Source of the DNA: Lachnospiraceae bacterium
Lineage (GTDB): Bacteria > Bacillota > Clostridia > Lachnospirales > Lachnospiraceae
Reading direction: 5' to 3'
Assembly: GCA_017417105.1 (NCBI GenBank)
Contig: JAFPZU010000037.1
Location: 1 to 45,515, forward strand
Length of the DNA: 45,515 nucleotides
Shown in pieces: positions 1 to 9,420 of the stretch. The translations under genes and the position numbers were made by a program. Each line of letters opens with the position of its first letter. Positions within the stretch are counted from its first letter, which is position 1. Under the pieces are notes generated by a model, which did not search any database, was not told the DNA's origin, and saw only the letters and a list, made by a program, of their open reading frames with translations.

Positions 1-26
1 CAAATTGTACCCAGAGCCAAAATAAA

Positions 27-66
27 AATCCCTGCAAGCCTTGATTTTACTTAGCTTGCAGGGATT
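27..66 (-). terminator. Intrinsic terminator of guaA
   Basis: A perfect 13-bp inverted repeat (27-39 with 54-66, loop 40-53) lies just past the guaA stop. Read on the minus strand, the stem is followed by a T-rich tract (ATTTTTATTTT). The opposite side has no T run, so it should act only on leftward transcripts and end the ftsH-to-guaA gene run. Confidence 0.9.
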
Positions 67-73
67 GTCGGTA

Positions 74-1624
74 TTATTCGAGTTCTATAGTAGCCGGGGG
101 TTTGGATGTGCAGTCGTAGAGGACCCGGTTTACGCCTTTCACCTCGTTTACTATGCGATCCGCTATCCGGGTAAGGATGTCCCAGGGGATCGGCGCTGCG
201 GTGGCTGTCATGAAGTCTGATGTTATAACGGCCCTTAGCGCTACGGCATAGTCGTAGGTTCTGCCGTCACCCATAACGCCTACGGATCTCATGTTGGTAA
301 GTGCCGCATAGTACTGGGAAGGCTTCCAGTCAGGATCATCCTTTATCGCCCTGTCGATCTCTTCCCTGTAGATGGCATCCGCCTCCTGAACTATCTTTAC
401 CTTCTCCTCATTCACCTCTCCTATTATACGTATCCCAAGACCGGGTCCCGGGAAAGGCTGGCGGTATACAAGATGCTCCGGAAGACCCAGTTTCAGGCCA
501 ACCTGTCTTACCTCATCCTTAAACAGCATCCTTAAAGGTTCTATGATCTCCTTAAAATCCACATGCTCCGGCAGTCCCCCCACGTTATGATGGGATTTTA
601 TGGTAGCCGATTTCCCAAGCCCGGATTCTATTACGTCAGGATAGATCGTCCCCTGAGCCAGAAAATCAACTTTTCCGATCTTCTTTGCTTCAGTTTCAAA
701 AACATTTATGAATTCGGCTCCGATGATCTTCCTTTTCTGCTCCGGCTCCGTGATCCCGGAAAGCTTTTCATAGAAATGCCCCGCTGCATTGACCCGGATA
801 AAGTCAAGCTCAAAAAGTCCATTATTCCCGAATACAGCCTCGACCTCATCTCCCTCGTTTTTTCTGAGAAGACCGTGATCCACAAACACGCAGGTGAGCT
901 GTTTGCCTATGGCCTTTGATAATAAAGCCGCTGCCACCGACGAATCCACTCCGCCGGACAGACCAAGCAAAACCCTGCCCTCTCCCACCTTCTCTCTTAT
1001 CTGCCCTACCGTCGTATCTATAAATGAAGACATCTCCCAGTTTCCGGTACATCCGCAGATATCATAAACAAAGTTTCTGAAAAGCTTCATACCCTCATCC
1101 GTGTGAACAACCTCCGGGTGAAACTGAACTGCATAAAACCCATGCTCTTCATCCTGCATGGCAGCAACCGGACAGTTTCCGGTGTGTCCCGTAACCTTAA
1201 ATCCGGGAGGCACAGTTTCAATGTAGTCTGTGTGGCTCATCCAGGCAACAGAGGTTTCGATCCAGGACTTAAAAAGAGAAACTGAATTATCGACAACGGT
1301 TTCCGTCTTGCCGTATTCCGAAACCGGCGCCGTGGAAACCTTCCCGCCTAACTGATAAGCAAGGATCTGGGCTCCGTAACAGATACCAAGGATAGGAATA
1401 CCCAGAGAGAAAAGTTCCTGATCCGCATGGGGCGAAGCGTCATCATATACAGAGTTGGGACCGCCCGTCAGTATTATGCCTTTGGGAGCCATCTTTCGTA
1501 TCTCATCAAGCGGCATATCTGACGAATGAACCTCGCAGTATACATGGCATTCCCTAACCCGTCTTGCGATCAGCTGATTATACTGTCCTCCAAAATCCAG
1601 AACCAGAACATTTTCTTTTTCCAT
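74..1624 (-). CDS. guaA: GMP synthase, glutamine-hydrolysing
   Basis: Converts XMP to GMP using ATP and the amide nitrogen of glutamine, the last step of guanine nucleotide synthesis in the cytosol. The 516-residue length is normal for the family. Residues 5-190 form the class I glutamine amidotransferase domain with nucleophile C82 (GICYGAQ) and the H169/E171 pair (FHPE). The ATP pyrophosphatase P-loop SGGVDSS is at 223-229, followed by the C-terminal dimerisation domain ending in a basic and acidic tail. An AAGGAA ribosome site precedes the ATG. It is the last gene of a leftward run, 55 bp after a nucleotidyltransferase gene, and a strong terminator follows it. No purine riboswitch was recognised in the short upstream gap. 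Identification is very secure. Confidence 0.98.
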   Translation of the reverse strand: MEKENVLVLDFGGQYNQLIARRVRECHVYCEVHSSDMPLDEIRKMAPKGIILTGGPNSVYDDASPHADQELFSLGIPILGICYGAQILAYQLGGKVSTAPVSEYGKTETVVDNSVSLFKSWIETSVAWMSHTDYIETVPPGFKVTGHTGNCPVAAMQDEEHGFYAVQFHPEVVHTDEGMKLFRNFVYDICGCTGNWEMSSFIDTTVGQIREKVGEGRVLLGLSGGVDSSVAAALLSKAIGKQLTCVFVDHGLLRKNEGDEVEAVFGNNGLFELDFIRVNAAGHFYEKLSGITEPEQKRKIIGAEFINVFETEAKKIGKVDFLAQGTIYPDVIESGLGKSATIKSHHNVGGLPEHVDFKEIIEPLRMLFKDEVRQVGLKLGLPEHLVYRQPFPGPGLGIRIIGEVNEEKVKIVQEADAIYREEIDRAIKDDPDWKPSQYYAALTNMRSVGVMGDGRTYDYAVALRAVITSDFMTATAAPIPWDILTRIADRIVNEVKGVNRVLYDCTSKPPATIELE

Positions 1625-1679
1625 GTTTATTCCTTCCCGATCCTTTGATCAGTGTCCCTGTTCACGCTGAAACTTGTCA

Positions 1680-2606
1680 TCAGTTCCATAGCCTGTCAGG
1701 ATACGTGCCGTCTTTCTTCATCTCCTTTATTGCTTCCATAAGTGCAGGCTTATCCTCCTTGTAAGTAACCCCGTGCCACACCTCGGACGTCTTCAGTACT
1801 GTCACATCACATTTTCCTTCCGTCAGCATCGAGGATACGACCGCCGGCAGGTAGCACTCCGCCTTCATAGGATCCTTTGGTACGTTCTCTTTCATAAATT
1901 CCGTAAAATACTTTTCCGTCATATCCATAAAGTCCGGGGTAAAGCACCAGAAATTCATGCTGGTCGCAGAATCAGCGGAAAGTGCCTCCCAGGTTTTTCC
2001 GTCATCTTCTGTATACTCCGCTCCGGCATCCGTTTTTCTTATCTTTGTCCTCTCCACGACCTCCTCAAGAAGTCCTTCATCAGATACCCTGCATATCCCT
2101 CTTGATACAGTTCCGTTCTCCGTAAGGGTATTCTTAAGCTCGTATCCCACCATGGCGTAGTGGCTTATATCCGATCCCTTATTCTCCGAGGACAGAAACC
2201 CCGCTGCCTTTTCAAAAGCGCCTCTTCCATAGAAATCATCTGCATTTATTACGGCAAAGGGTTCCTTCACTATACTCCTCGCCGCCCTGACAGCGTGCGC
2301 TGTTCCCCAGGGCTTCGCTCTGTCAGCAGGAACCTCAAATCCCTCCGGTATGTCCGAAAGATCCTGAAAAGCATATTCAACTTTTATATGTCCGTTTAAT
2401 CGGTCACCAAACTCTGACCGGAACACATCCTGATTCTCTTTTTTTATAACAAAAACCGCCTTGTCAAAGCCGGCCTGTATTGCATCATAGATTGAAAAAT
2501 CCAGTATCTTATGTCCCTCATCATCCATATGGTCTATCTGCTTCATCCCGCCGTAACGGCTTCCCATGCCTGCCGCCATTATGAGCAGTGTCATATTCTT
2601 TGCCAT
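1680..2606 (-). CDS. Sugar-phosphate nucleotidyltransferase-like protein
   Basis: A 308-residue protein with the nucleotidyltransferase Rossmann signature at the N terminus (LLIMAAGMGSRYGG, about residues 7-20) and a metal-binding acidic pair in VINADDFYG near residue 120. Such enzymes transfer an NMP to a sugar phosphate. The glycine-rich loop differs from the GxGTRL loop of RfbA or GalU enzymes, so the sugar and nucleotide cannot be assigned. It starts 1 nt after the DUF2971 gene stop, with an AAAGGAG ribosome site inside that gene, so the two are probably cotranslated. It sits upstream of guaA, but no functional link to GMP synthesis is shown. Family assignment is firm and substrate is unknown. 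Confidence 0.8.
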   Translation of the reverse strand: MAKNMTLLIMAAGMGSRYGGMKQIDHMDDEGHKILDFSIYDAIQAGFDKAVFVIKKENQDVFRSEFGDRLNGHIKVEYAFQDLSDIPEGFEVPADRAKPWGTAHAVRAARSIVKEPFAVINADDFYGRGAFEKAAGFLSSENKGSDISHYAMVGYELKNTLTENGTVSRGICRVSDEGLLEEVVERTKIRKTDAGAEYTEDDGKTWEALSADSATSMNFWCFTPDFMDMTEKYFTEFMKENVPKDPMKAECYLPAVVSSMLTEGKCDVTVLKTSEVWHGVTYKEDKPALMEAIKEMKKDGTYPDRLWN

Positions 2607-2607
2607 A

Positions 2608-3267
2608 TCAGAATAAACTCCTTTCCTTTACCTGAATGTCTATATTTTTCTCCTCACATATCCTTGAAAGTTCACTGCCGGTGCCGGAATCGAGACTTGC
2701 CATCTCCCCGAGATGGATCTTTTTCGGATGAACTCCGGATAAGATCTTTCCAATATCTGAGCTCATCTTATCATACTTCCAAAGTCTCCATTCAAATTCA
2801 CCCGCAGTATCCGTACTCTTGGTCATCATGGACAGAACGTTGCCTACGGTCCCCCCCAGTTCCTCATGTTCCTCATCGTCATATATCACCGGGAGCAGTA
2901 CAAGCTCATTTTTTTCAGCAAATTTCTGCATATCCTCGAAATTGTATTCAAGGCACATGCCTGTACTGTGATCTGCGTATTTGTACCACATGGCTTCGCT
3001 TTTCAGATCATCGGTGAAACAGGACAGATAGCTGCGGAATCTCATCACCACATCCCCCGCTCCTTCAAACCTGACGGCTCTGCAAAAGTATATGTTCCCA
3101 TTACGAATAAGCTCCACTTCGGCATCATCCAGCGGACGATAACGATAGAGCTTCCCACCGTTCTTTCTGATAATAAGCTCGCTCATTTTTTCCTGCGCGT
3201 CACGATGCTTATCCCTCAGAAAGTCCGAAAAGATTGCTTTTCGCAAAAAGAACTCCCAGTCCTCCAA
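2608..3267 (-). CDS. DUF2971 family protein of unknown function
   Basis: This 219-residue soluble protein has the hallmark pattern of DUF2971: an LYRYR motif at 40-44, a YFCRAVRFEGAGD segment at 60-72, and a CFTDDL...MWYKYADHSTGMCLEY block at 83-108. The family has no established biochemical role. The chosen TTG start keeps the helical N-terminal segment (Trp4, Phe6-7) that precedes the LYKYR motif in many relatives. An internal ATG at 3186 has a closer AGGA ribosome site and remains possible. The gene lies 29 bp after hypB and 1 nt before the nucleotidyltransferase gene, so it is part of an operon of unrelated functions. Confidence 0.72.
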   Translation of the reverse strand: MEDWEFFLRKAIFSDFLRDKHRDAQEKMSELIIRKNGGKLYRYRPLDDAEVELIRNGNIYFCRAVRFEGAGDVVMRFRSYLSCFTDDLKSEAMWYKYADHSTGMCLEYNFEDMQKFAEKNELVLLPVIYDDEEHEELGGTVGNVLSMMTKSTDTAGEFEWRLWKYDKMSSDIGKILSGVHPKKIHLGEMASLDSGTGSELSRICEEKNIDIQVKERSLF

Positions 3268-3296
3268 ATACCCTGTACCTTCCCAAAACCGGATCG

Positions 3297-3956
3297 TCAG
3301 ACAGCCCTGTACTTTGCCTCTATAAGATCCGCAACCTCTTCTATTCCCTCTGCCCGATCCTGATCTTTTACTGATGTCTCATAAACCGGCGCATCATTCA
3401 ACGCTCTGAGTCCTTTGGTAAAATATTCCGTATCAAAACCAACGGCGTCCTTAAGGTCACATTTTGTAAGAACCACCGCATCTACATAAGAATACATCGG
3501 GACGTATTTATACGGCTTGTCATCTCCTTCGAGAACTGAAGCTGTTATTACCTTTAATCCTTCTCCGAGATCAAATTCCGCCGGACAGATAAGATTTCCG
3601 ACATTTTCAATGAACACCACTCCCCCGGAAAATCCCAGACTGTCATACCCTTGTCTTATTACGTTGGCATCTATGTGGCACTCTCCTTCCGTGTTTATCT
3701 GAACGGAATCAAACCCTTCCGAGATAAACTCCTCCGTATCGATGGAAGAATAAAGATCTCCTTCTATAACCGCGGAACGTATCCCTCTTTCTTTAAGCTT
3801 TTTGCACAGCGCCATAAGAAAAGATGTCTTTCCGGCTCCCGGTGCACCCATGATATTTACCGCTAGCACCCGGTCAGTCTTAAATTTCTCCCTGTTGGCG
3901 TCCGCATATTCCTCATTCCTGCCGCGGATCTCTTTCATTATAACTACTTCAGGCAT
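3297..3956 (-). CDS. hypB: HypB-type nickel-insertion GTPase
   Basis: HypB is a GTPase that delivers nickel to the [NiFe]-hydrogenase large subunit, usually with HypA. This 219-residue protein has the P-loop GAPGAGKT at 37-44, a base-recognition TKCD at 164-167, and the metal-site residues of the G domain, C93-H94 (ECHIDA) and C124 (NLICPA). It lacks the N-terminal CxxC nickel motif and the His-rich stretch of some family members. A GGAGAGGA ribosome site precedes the first ATG, and a second ATG at residue 7 is a possible start. No hypA, other hyp gene or hydrogenase subunit is present in the window. Neighbours are glgX (31 bp upstream) and DUF2971. The related urease GTPase UreG is less likely given the intact HypB metal motifs. 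Confidence 0.85.
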   Translation of the reverse strand: MPEVVIMKEIRGRNEEYADANREKFKTDRVLAVNIMGAPGAGKTSFLMALCKKLKERGIRSAVIEGDLYSSIDTEEFISEGFDSVQINTEGECHIDANVIRQGYDSLGFSGGVVFIENVGNLICPAEFDLGEGLKVITASVLEGDDKPYKYVPMYSYVDAVVLTKCDLKDAVGFDTEYFTKGLRALNDAPVYETSVKDQDRAEGIEEVADLIEAKYRAV

Positions 3957-3987
3957 ATCATCCTCTCCGGCACCAAATGGTGGTGTC

Positions 3988-6069
3988 CTAAGATTTCAAA
4001 GTAAATATCTTTACCGATCTGGGTGACATATTAATATTTCTGTCTGTTTCCAGAGGTTCCTTATATATGGGCTCCTTTTCGTAGGTATCCACCTCTATCT
4101 GCCACGTCGTGCCAAACGGAATCTCCGGAAGGAGGATCCCCACATCTTCCCAATAAGTGTTTATCGCAATGTATACCACATCATCCGGCTTCTCCCTGTC
4201 ATAGGAGCCTGCGAACATCACTCCCATGTAATGACTGTCCTCGGCATAGTCCGGCTCCCAGGGTTTCGCTCCATGACAGGAGATCTTCGGAAATCCTGTC
4301 TTCGGATGGCCCAGCTGTTTTCTGATCGCAGGATGCGCCTTGCGAAATGCTATCATGAATTTAAAAAATTCAAAAAGCTTCTTATTCGTCTTAAGGTCAT
4401 CCCAGTTCAGCCAGGAGATATTGTTGTCCTGACAGTATGCGTTGTTATTGCCTCCCTGGGAATTACCGAATTCATCTCCCATAAAAAACATGGGCGTACC
4501 CCGGCTGGTCATAAGACAGGCAAAAGCATTCTTTATCATCCTGTCCCGAAGACGCTGAACTTCTTTGTCCGTCGTCTCTCCCTCTATACCGCAATTCCAG
4601 GAAAGATTGTGATCGTCACCGTCGGTTCCTCCCCAGTCATTGTCTTCATTATGCTTTTCATTATAGGTATAAAGATCATGCAAAGTGAATCCGTCGTGGC
4701 AGTTCAGGAAATTTACGGAAGGATTAAATCCTCTCGCAACAGGATCGTAAAGATCGGGGGATCCGGTGATACGGTTTGCCGCAGCGCCTGCCTTCCCGTT
4801 ATCGCCCTTAAGGAACGCTCTCATGTCATCTCTGTATCTTCCGTTCCATTCCATCCAACGGTTCCAGGACGGAAAGGAGCCTACCTGATACATGCCGCCG
4901 GCATCCCAGGCCTCGGCAATAAGCTTCACGGTCCCAAGTATGCCGTCAAACGCAAGCTCCTGCAGAAGAGGCGGCTTGCTCATAGGAGAGCCGTCTTCAT
5001 TTCGTCCGAGGATCGTTGCAAGATCGAACCGGAATCCGTCCACTCTGTAGTTTGTTACCCAATACCTTAAACACTCGGTTATCATCTGCTGTACTATCGG
5101 ATGATTGCAGTTCAGGGTGTTGCCGCAGCCTGAGAAGTTGTAATAATAACCCTCGGGAGTCAGCATATAATAAATATTATTGTCTATACCCTTAAAAGAA
5201 AAATATGGACCGTATTCATTTCCCTCCGCCGTATGATTGAATACAACGTCAAGAAAAACCTCTATCCCGTTCTCATGCAGAGCCCGGATCATGGTCTTTA
5301 ATTCCTCACCCTCATGATTATGCTCCCTTGTAGAGGCATAACTTGTGTTGGGAGCAAAGTAACTGACAGTGTTATATCCCCAATAGTCCATGAGATCCCT
5401 GCCGTGAAAATCACGTCTTGAGAGCATCTCGTCAAACTCAAATATCGGCATCAGTTCCACTGCAGTGACTCCCAGCTCCTTAAGGTAAGGGATCTTCTCC
5501 CTTATCGCATCAAAGGTTCCGGGATGCTTAACCTTGCTGGATCGATCCCTGGTGAATCCGCGCACGTGCATCTCATATATGATAAGGTCTTCTATCGGGG
5601 TCAGAATCTGAACACTGTTGCTCCAGTCAAAATTTTCCCTGACAACCCTTGCGTGATACACATAATCTTTAGGCGTTCCCCACTCTGCCTGTCCCGTTAC
5701 AGCCTTGGCGTAAGGATCCAGCAGGATCTTTTTCCTGTCAAATATAAGACCCCTGGCAGGATCGTAGGGTCCGTCTATCCTGTAAGCGTATTCCAGATCC
5801 TGTATATCAAGATCAAAGACTATCATGGAATAGACATTCCCTATCTTATACTCCTCCGGAATCTTTATAACACCGTAAGGCTCCGTCTCTTCACTGTGAA
5901 AAAGCAGAAGCTCAACAGAAGTGCCCTGGTGCGTTTGTATCGTGAAATTCACTCCGGTGGGGATAGCAGTCGCCCCGTTCAGACTATATAATCCGGGACG
6001 CACCTCAAAGCCGTTTATAACATCAAGCGGCTCCATGTGGATGTCCACAAATTTGTATTTACTGTTCAT
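3988..6069 (-). CDS. glgX: Glycogen debranching enzyme, GH13 isoamylase type
   Basis: Hydrolyses alpha-1,6 branches of glycogen or related glucans in the cytosol. The 693-residue protein has an N-terminal CBM48-like domain (about 20-120) and a GH13 barrel. The conserved regions are visible: DVVFNH at 274-279, GFRFDLA with nucleophile D349, AEAWD with acid/base E386, and FLNCHDG with H458-D459. No signal peptide is seen. Its ATG overlaps the ftsH stop by 11 nt, which suggests translational coupling. No other glycogen genes (glgA, glgB, glgC, glgP) are in the window, so it is physically separate from any glg cluster. A TreX- or pullulanase-like specificity cannot be excluded from sequence alone. 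Confidence 0.92.
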   Translation of the reverse strand: MNSKYKFVDIHMEPLDVINGFEVRPGLYSLNGATAIPTGVNFTIQTHQGTSVELLLFHSEETEPYGVIKIPEEYKIGNVYSMIVFDLDIQDLEYAYRIDGPYDPARGLIFDRKKILLDPYAKAVTGQAEWGTPKDYVYHARVVRENFDWSNSVQILTPIEDLIIYEMHVRGFTRDRSSKVKHPGTFDAIREKIPYLKELGVTAVELMPIFEFDEMLSRRDFHGRDLMDYWGYNTVSYFAPNTSYASTREHNHEGEELKTMIRALHENGIEVFLDVVFNHTAEGNEYGPYFSFKGIDNNIYYMLTPEGYYYNFSGCGNTLNCNHPIVQQMITECLRYWVTNYRVDGFRFDLATILGRNEDGSPMSKPPLLQELAFDGILGTVKLIAEAWDAGGMYQVGSFPSWNRWMEWNGRYRDDMRAFLKGDNGKAGAAANRITGSPDLYDPVARGFNPSVNFLNCHDGFTLHDLYTYNEKHNEDNDWGGTDGDDHNLSWNCGIEGETTDKEVQRLRDRMIKNAFACLMTSRGTPMFFMGDEFGNSQGGNNNAYCQDNNISWLNWDDLKTNKKLFEFFKFMIAFRKAHPAIRKQLGHPKTGFPKISCHGAKPWEPDYAEDSHYMGVMFAGSYDREKPDDVVYIAINTYWEDVGILLPEIPFGTTWQIEVDTYEKEPIYKEPLETDRNINMSPRSVKIFTLKS

Positions 6070-8323
6070 GCTTTCTTCCCTTTACTACAGCTCCCATGCC
6101 GTCATAGGGTGCCGGCTCCGACTCAGCTTCCCCGGGTAGATTTCCTTGTTTATCCATGGTATTTCCATACGGTTCAGGCTTCGGGTCCGTACTTGCCGGG
6201 GTGTTATCATTTACCTCAACATCAAATCTGCGCCACTTAGGATACTCGCTTTCATTCTCTTTATCTGATGCAGCAACATCTTCCCCGGTTATCTGGTTTT
6301 CCTGATCTTCTTTTACGGCGCCTTTTACGGGTTTCATTGAGATCCGCTCTTTTGTTCTTCCGGAAGTCTCTTCCTCGGTAAGACCCTTTTCCTTGCGGTA
6401 TATCTCCATAAACTCCTTACCGGTGATCGTTTCCTTTTCTATGAGGAATTCCGCAAGCTTATCCAGCAGCTCTCTGTTTGCCTTAAGAAGAGACTTCGCC
6501 TCCTTGTAAGCTTCCTTGAGGATCTTCATAACCTCCTCGTCAACGGCTGCAGCAGTTTCATCCGAGCAGTTCATAACGGTCCTGCCCTCAAGATACTGAT
6601 CCTGTATTGTCTCAAGTCCCATAAGTCCGAACTTCTTGCTCATGCCGTACTGTGTCACCATGGCTCTCGCCGTTTTTGTTGCCTTTTCTATATCGTTGGC
6701 CGCACCTGTGGTGACCGTATCGAAAACTATCTCTTCGGCAGCCCTGCCGCCCAGAGTCTCAACCAGCAGAGCATGCAGCTCCGCCGCGGTATTCAGATAC
6801 TTCTCTTCTTCGGGAACATTCATCACATACCCCAAAGCCCCCATCGTTCTCGGAACAATGGTGATCTTCTGCACCGGCTCGGAGTTTTTCTGGAGGGCTG
6901 AAACCAAAGCATGACCTATCTCATGATAGGATACTATCCTGCGCTCCTCCTTGCTCATGATGCGGTCCTTCTTTTCCTTTCCTACCAGCACAACCTCAAC
7001 GGAATCCATGAGATCTTTCTGGTTCACATACTGCCGGCCTGACTTTACCGCATTTATGGCAGCCTCGTTCACCATATTTGCAAGATCGGATCCCACTGCG
7101 CCGGAGGTTGCAAGAGCCACAGCCTCAAAATCAACGGATTCATCCAGTTTGACATCCTTGGCATGAACCTTCAGCGTATCTATCCTTCCCTTCAGATCAG
7201 GTTTATCCACTATAACCCTTCTGTCAAACCTTCCGGGTCTTAAAAGCGCCTTATCCAGAGAATCCGGTCTGTTCGTTGCTCCCAGTACCAGTATTCCCTT
7301 GGAGGAATCAAAACCATCCATTTCGGACAATAACTGATTTAATGTCTGTTCCCTTTCGTCATTACCGCCGCCGTATCTTGAATCACGGCTTTTTCCTATT
7401 GCATCTATCTCGTCTATGAAAATAATACATGGGGCATTTTTTTCGGCATCACTGAAAAGATCCCGGACTCTTGATGCGCCGACTCCGACAAACATTTCCA
7501 CGAAATCGGATCCGGCCAGGGAATAAAAAGGCACCTGTGCCTCCCCTGCCACAGCTTTGGCAAGCAGAGTCTTTCCCGTTCCGGGAGGTCCGACTAAAAG
7601 GGCTCCTTTGGGAAGCCTTGCTCCTATCTGGGAATACTTCTGGGGATTATGCAGAAAATCCACCATCTCCTGAAGGCTCTCTTTTGCTTCGTCCTGACCC
7701 GCGACATCCTTGAAAGAGATCCCGGTATCCTTTGTAACATAGGCCTTGGATGCGCTCTTTCCCACTCCAAGGATACCGCCTCCGGAGCCTCCCATTCTCC
7801 TCATGAAAAGAGTCAGAAGACCCCAAACCAGTACGAGCGGAAGTCCGAAATTAATTATCGCTGCTATTATCGCGCTGGATCTGTCGGGGATCTTATGGCT
7901 GTAGCTGACCCCGGCCTTTTCAAGTCTCGATACGAGATCCGGATCGTCTACCAATCCGGTATAATACTTCATCAAAAGGGACGCTTTGCCGTCCTCTGAC
8001 TTCGGTGTGATATTTATCTGTTCATCCGTTATCTCCACTTCCGAGATCTGATCTTCATCCAGCATGTTAAGGAACTGGCTGTAGGGTATCTCCTCAGTAG
8101 TGGAATTTGAAACGGCCTTCGTCATAAAACTCATGCCGAGCAGGGTAAAGAGGGTTGCTATGATAAGGACATATATTGTCTGCCTGCCCCGGGGATCCTT
8201 GCCGGGGCCTCCTCTGTTTCCCCCGTTATTTCCGTTACCCCGGTTATAGCCGCCTCCCTGATCTCCGTCATGGTTTCCGCCGCCGTAGCCGTTATAATTA
8301 TTGTAATTGTTCTTCTCGTCCAT
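6059..8323 (-). CDS. ftsH: ATP-dependent zinc metalloprotease FtsH
   Basis: Membrane-anchored AAA+ protease for quality control of membrane and regulatory proteins. From the chosen ATG it has 754 residues: a Gly/Asn-rich cytosolic segment (5-42), TM1 (49-66), an extracytoplasmic domain, TM2 (150-173), Walker A GPPGTGKT (245-252), Walker B IFIDEID (301-307), the second region of homology, and the zinc motif HEIGH (467-471). About 110 acidic, Pro-containing residues follow the protease domain, making the protein longer than the usual 600-700. An upstream in-frame TTG at 8377 would add 18 residues but overlaps a terminator stem and has no good ribosome site, so the ATG at 8323 is preferred. A TATAAT box lies 9 nt upstream of that ATG. 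Confidence 0.95.
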   Translation of the reverse strand: MDEKNNYNNYNGYGGGNHDGDQGGGYNRGNGNNGGNRGGPGKDPRGRQTIYVLIIATLFTLLGMSFMTKAVSNSTTEEIPYSQFLNMLDEDQISEVEITDEQINITPKSEDGKASLLMKYYTGLVDDPDLVSRLEKAGVSYSHKIPDRSSAIIAAIINFGLPLVLVWGLLTLFMRRMGGSGGGILGVGKSASKAYVTKDTGISFKDVAGQDEAKESLQEMVDFLHNPQKYSQIGARLPKGALLVGPPGTGKTLLAKAVAGEAQVPFYSLAGSDFVEMFVGVGASRVRDLFSDAEKNAPCIIFIDEIDAIGKSRDSRYGGGNDEREQTLNQLLSEMDGFDSSKGILVLGATNRPDSLDKALLRPGRFDRRVIVDKPDLKGRIDTLKVHAKDVKLDESVDFEAVALATSGAVGSDLANMVNEAAINAVKSGRQYVNQKDLMDSVEVVLVGKEKKDRIMSKEERRIVSYHEIGHALVSALQKNSEPVQKITIVPRTMGALGYVMNVPEEEKYLNTAAELHALLVETLGGRAAEEIVFDTVTTGAANDIEKATKTARAMVTQYGMSKKFGLMGLETIQDQYLEGRTVMNCSDETAAAVDEEVMKILKEAYKEAKSLLKANRELLDKLAEFLIEKETITGKEFMEIYRKEKGLTEEETSGRTKERISMKPVKGAVKEDQENQITGEDVAASDKENESEYPKWRRFDVEVNDNTPASTDPKPEPYGNTMDKQGNLPGEAESEPAPYDGMGAVVKGRKHEQ

Positions 8324-8332
8324 AACTTTACC

Positions 8333-8338
8333 ATTATA
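8333..8338 (-). promoter_or_regulatory. Putative -10 box of ftsH promoter
   Basis: A perfect TATAAT on the minus strand lies 9 nt before the ftsH ATG. The -35 position at 17-nt spacing (TGGATG) matches only 3 of 6 consensus bases. A start about 7 nt downstream would give an mRNA with almost no 5' leader. This is a sequence inference only. Confidence 0.4.
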
Positions 8339-8375
8339 CAATAGGTTTAAGGACACATCCAGTCTAATAAACGAC

Positions 8376-8405
8376 AAAGCCCATACCGTTTCCGGTACAG
8401 GCTTT
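8376..8405 (-). terminator. Probable terminator after the GH43/ABC operon
   Basis: A 13-bp stem (8376-8388 with 8393-8405, two G-U pairs when read as minus-strand RNA) is closed by a GAAA tetraloop. It lies 25 bp past the GH43 stop and before ftsH. The minus-strand tail (TGTCGTTTATT) is only moderately T-rich, so termination may be partial. The plus-strand side has a better T tract, but no plus-strand gene reads into it. Confidence 0.65.
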
Positions 8406-8429
8406 TGTTTTCTGTCTTGTTACTCGATT

Positions 8430-9416
8430 TTATTCTGCTTCCTCGTATGGGTGTATGGTTCTGATGTTTCCCTCGCTGTCCACATCAAGCTTTGTGTATT
8501 TCACACACCGCTCGTGTGTTACCCCTCCGGAAAGCTCGCAGTCATGGTAGAAGAGATACCATTCCCTGTCTATATTCACTATTGAATGATGTGTGGTCCA
8601 CCCGAGAACCGGCTCCATCACCCTTCCCTTGTAGGTGAACGGTCCGTCAGGCTTATCACTTTCTGCATAGCAGAGATAATGAGTCGTCCCCGTGGAATAA
8701 GAAAGATAATACTTCCCGTTCAGTTTATGCATCCAGGGTCCCTCAAAATACCTTCTGTCCTCATCGGAAGCTTTCAGGGGCTCCCCGTTCTCGTCAAGGA
8801 TCTCAAGATGCCTGGGTTTTGTTATGAATTCCGTCATGTCTTCCGAAAACTCGGCAAACATGGGACCAAGTGCCGGATCATCGCCGGAAGGTCTTGCCTC
8901 ATCCCTGTTAAAGCTTCCGGTCTGCCACATTTCAAGCTGGCCTCCCCAGAGACCGCCATAGTAGCAATACGTCCTTCCGTCTTCATCCAAGAATACCGCC
9001 GGGTCTATGCTGTAGCTGCCCTTTATGAAATCCTTCTGGGGTTTGAACGGTCCCGTCGGAGAGTCTGATTCGGCAACTCCCAGTCTGAATATCCCTTCCT
9101 TGTCTTTGGCGGGAAATATGAGATAGTACTTCCCATTCTTATAGATCGCATCCGGAGCCCACATCTGCTTTGAAACCCAGGGCACATCATCCTGGGAAAG
9201 CGCAAGGCCGTTGTCTACACACTCGGAATCAAGGCTGTCCATCGACAGTACATGATAATCCTCCATCATATACTGATCTCCGTCATCATCATCCGGCACA
9301 TCCCTCTCTACGTCATGTGAAGGATATATGTAGATCTTCCCATTAAACACGTGCGCGGACGGATCCGCCGTATAGATATTTGTAACTAGTGGTTTTCTTT
9401 CGTTTTTTCTTCTCAT
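8430..9416 (-). CDS. Glycoside hydrolase family 43, cytosolic
   Basis: GH43 enzymes are inverting beta-xylosidases or alpha-L-arabinofuranosidases with a five-bladed propeller. This 328-residue protein shows the expected acidic triad: base D18 (TADPSAHVFNGK), pKa modulator D138 (SIDPAVFLDEDG) and acid E225 (YFEGPWMHK). It has no signal peptide and no accessory domain, so it should act on imported oligosaccharides in the cytosol. It starts 4 bp after the MalG-like permease stop and ends a four-gene ABC transporter operon. The exact specificity (arabinose or xylose side chains) cannot be read from sequence. The family assignment is secure. Confidence 0.9.
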   Translation of the reverse strand: MRRKNERKPLVTNIYTADPSAHVFNGKIYIYPSHDVERDVPDDDDGDQYMMEDYHVLSMDSLDSECVDNGLALSQDDVPWVSKQMWAPDAIYKNGKYYLIFPAKDKEGIFRLGVAESDSPTGPFKPQKDFIKGSYSIDPAVFLDEDGRTYCYYGGLWGGQLEMWQTGSFNRDEARPSGDDPALGPMFAEFSEDMTEFITKPRHLEILDENGEPLKASDEDRRYFEGPWMHKLNGKYYLSYSTGTTHYLCYAESDKPDGPFTYKGRVMEPVLGWTTHHSIVNIDREWYLFYHDCELSGGVTHERCVKYTKLDVDSEGNIRTIHPYEEAE

Positions 9417-9420
9417 TTTC

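Noticed and set aside
3297..3956. Urease accessory GTPase UreG
   Set aside because: The HypB metal residues C93-H94 and C124 in their usual contexts favour HypB, and no urease genes are nearby.
4231..5070. 279-codon open frame opposite glgX
   Set aside because: It lies wholly antisense to a well-conserved GH13 gene, lacks a recognisable domain and a ribosome site, and is explained by the base composition of glgX.
8324..8377. TTG-initiated 18-residue extension of FtsH
   Set aside because: It overlaps the terminator stem at 8376-8405, has no good ribosome site, and the inner ATG begins the Gly/Asn-rich segment directly.
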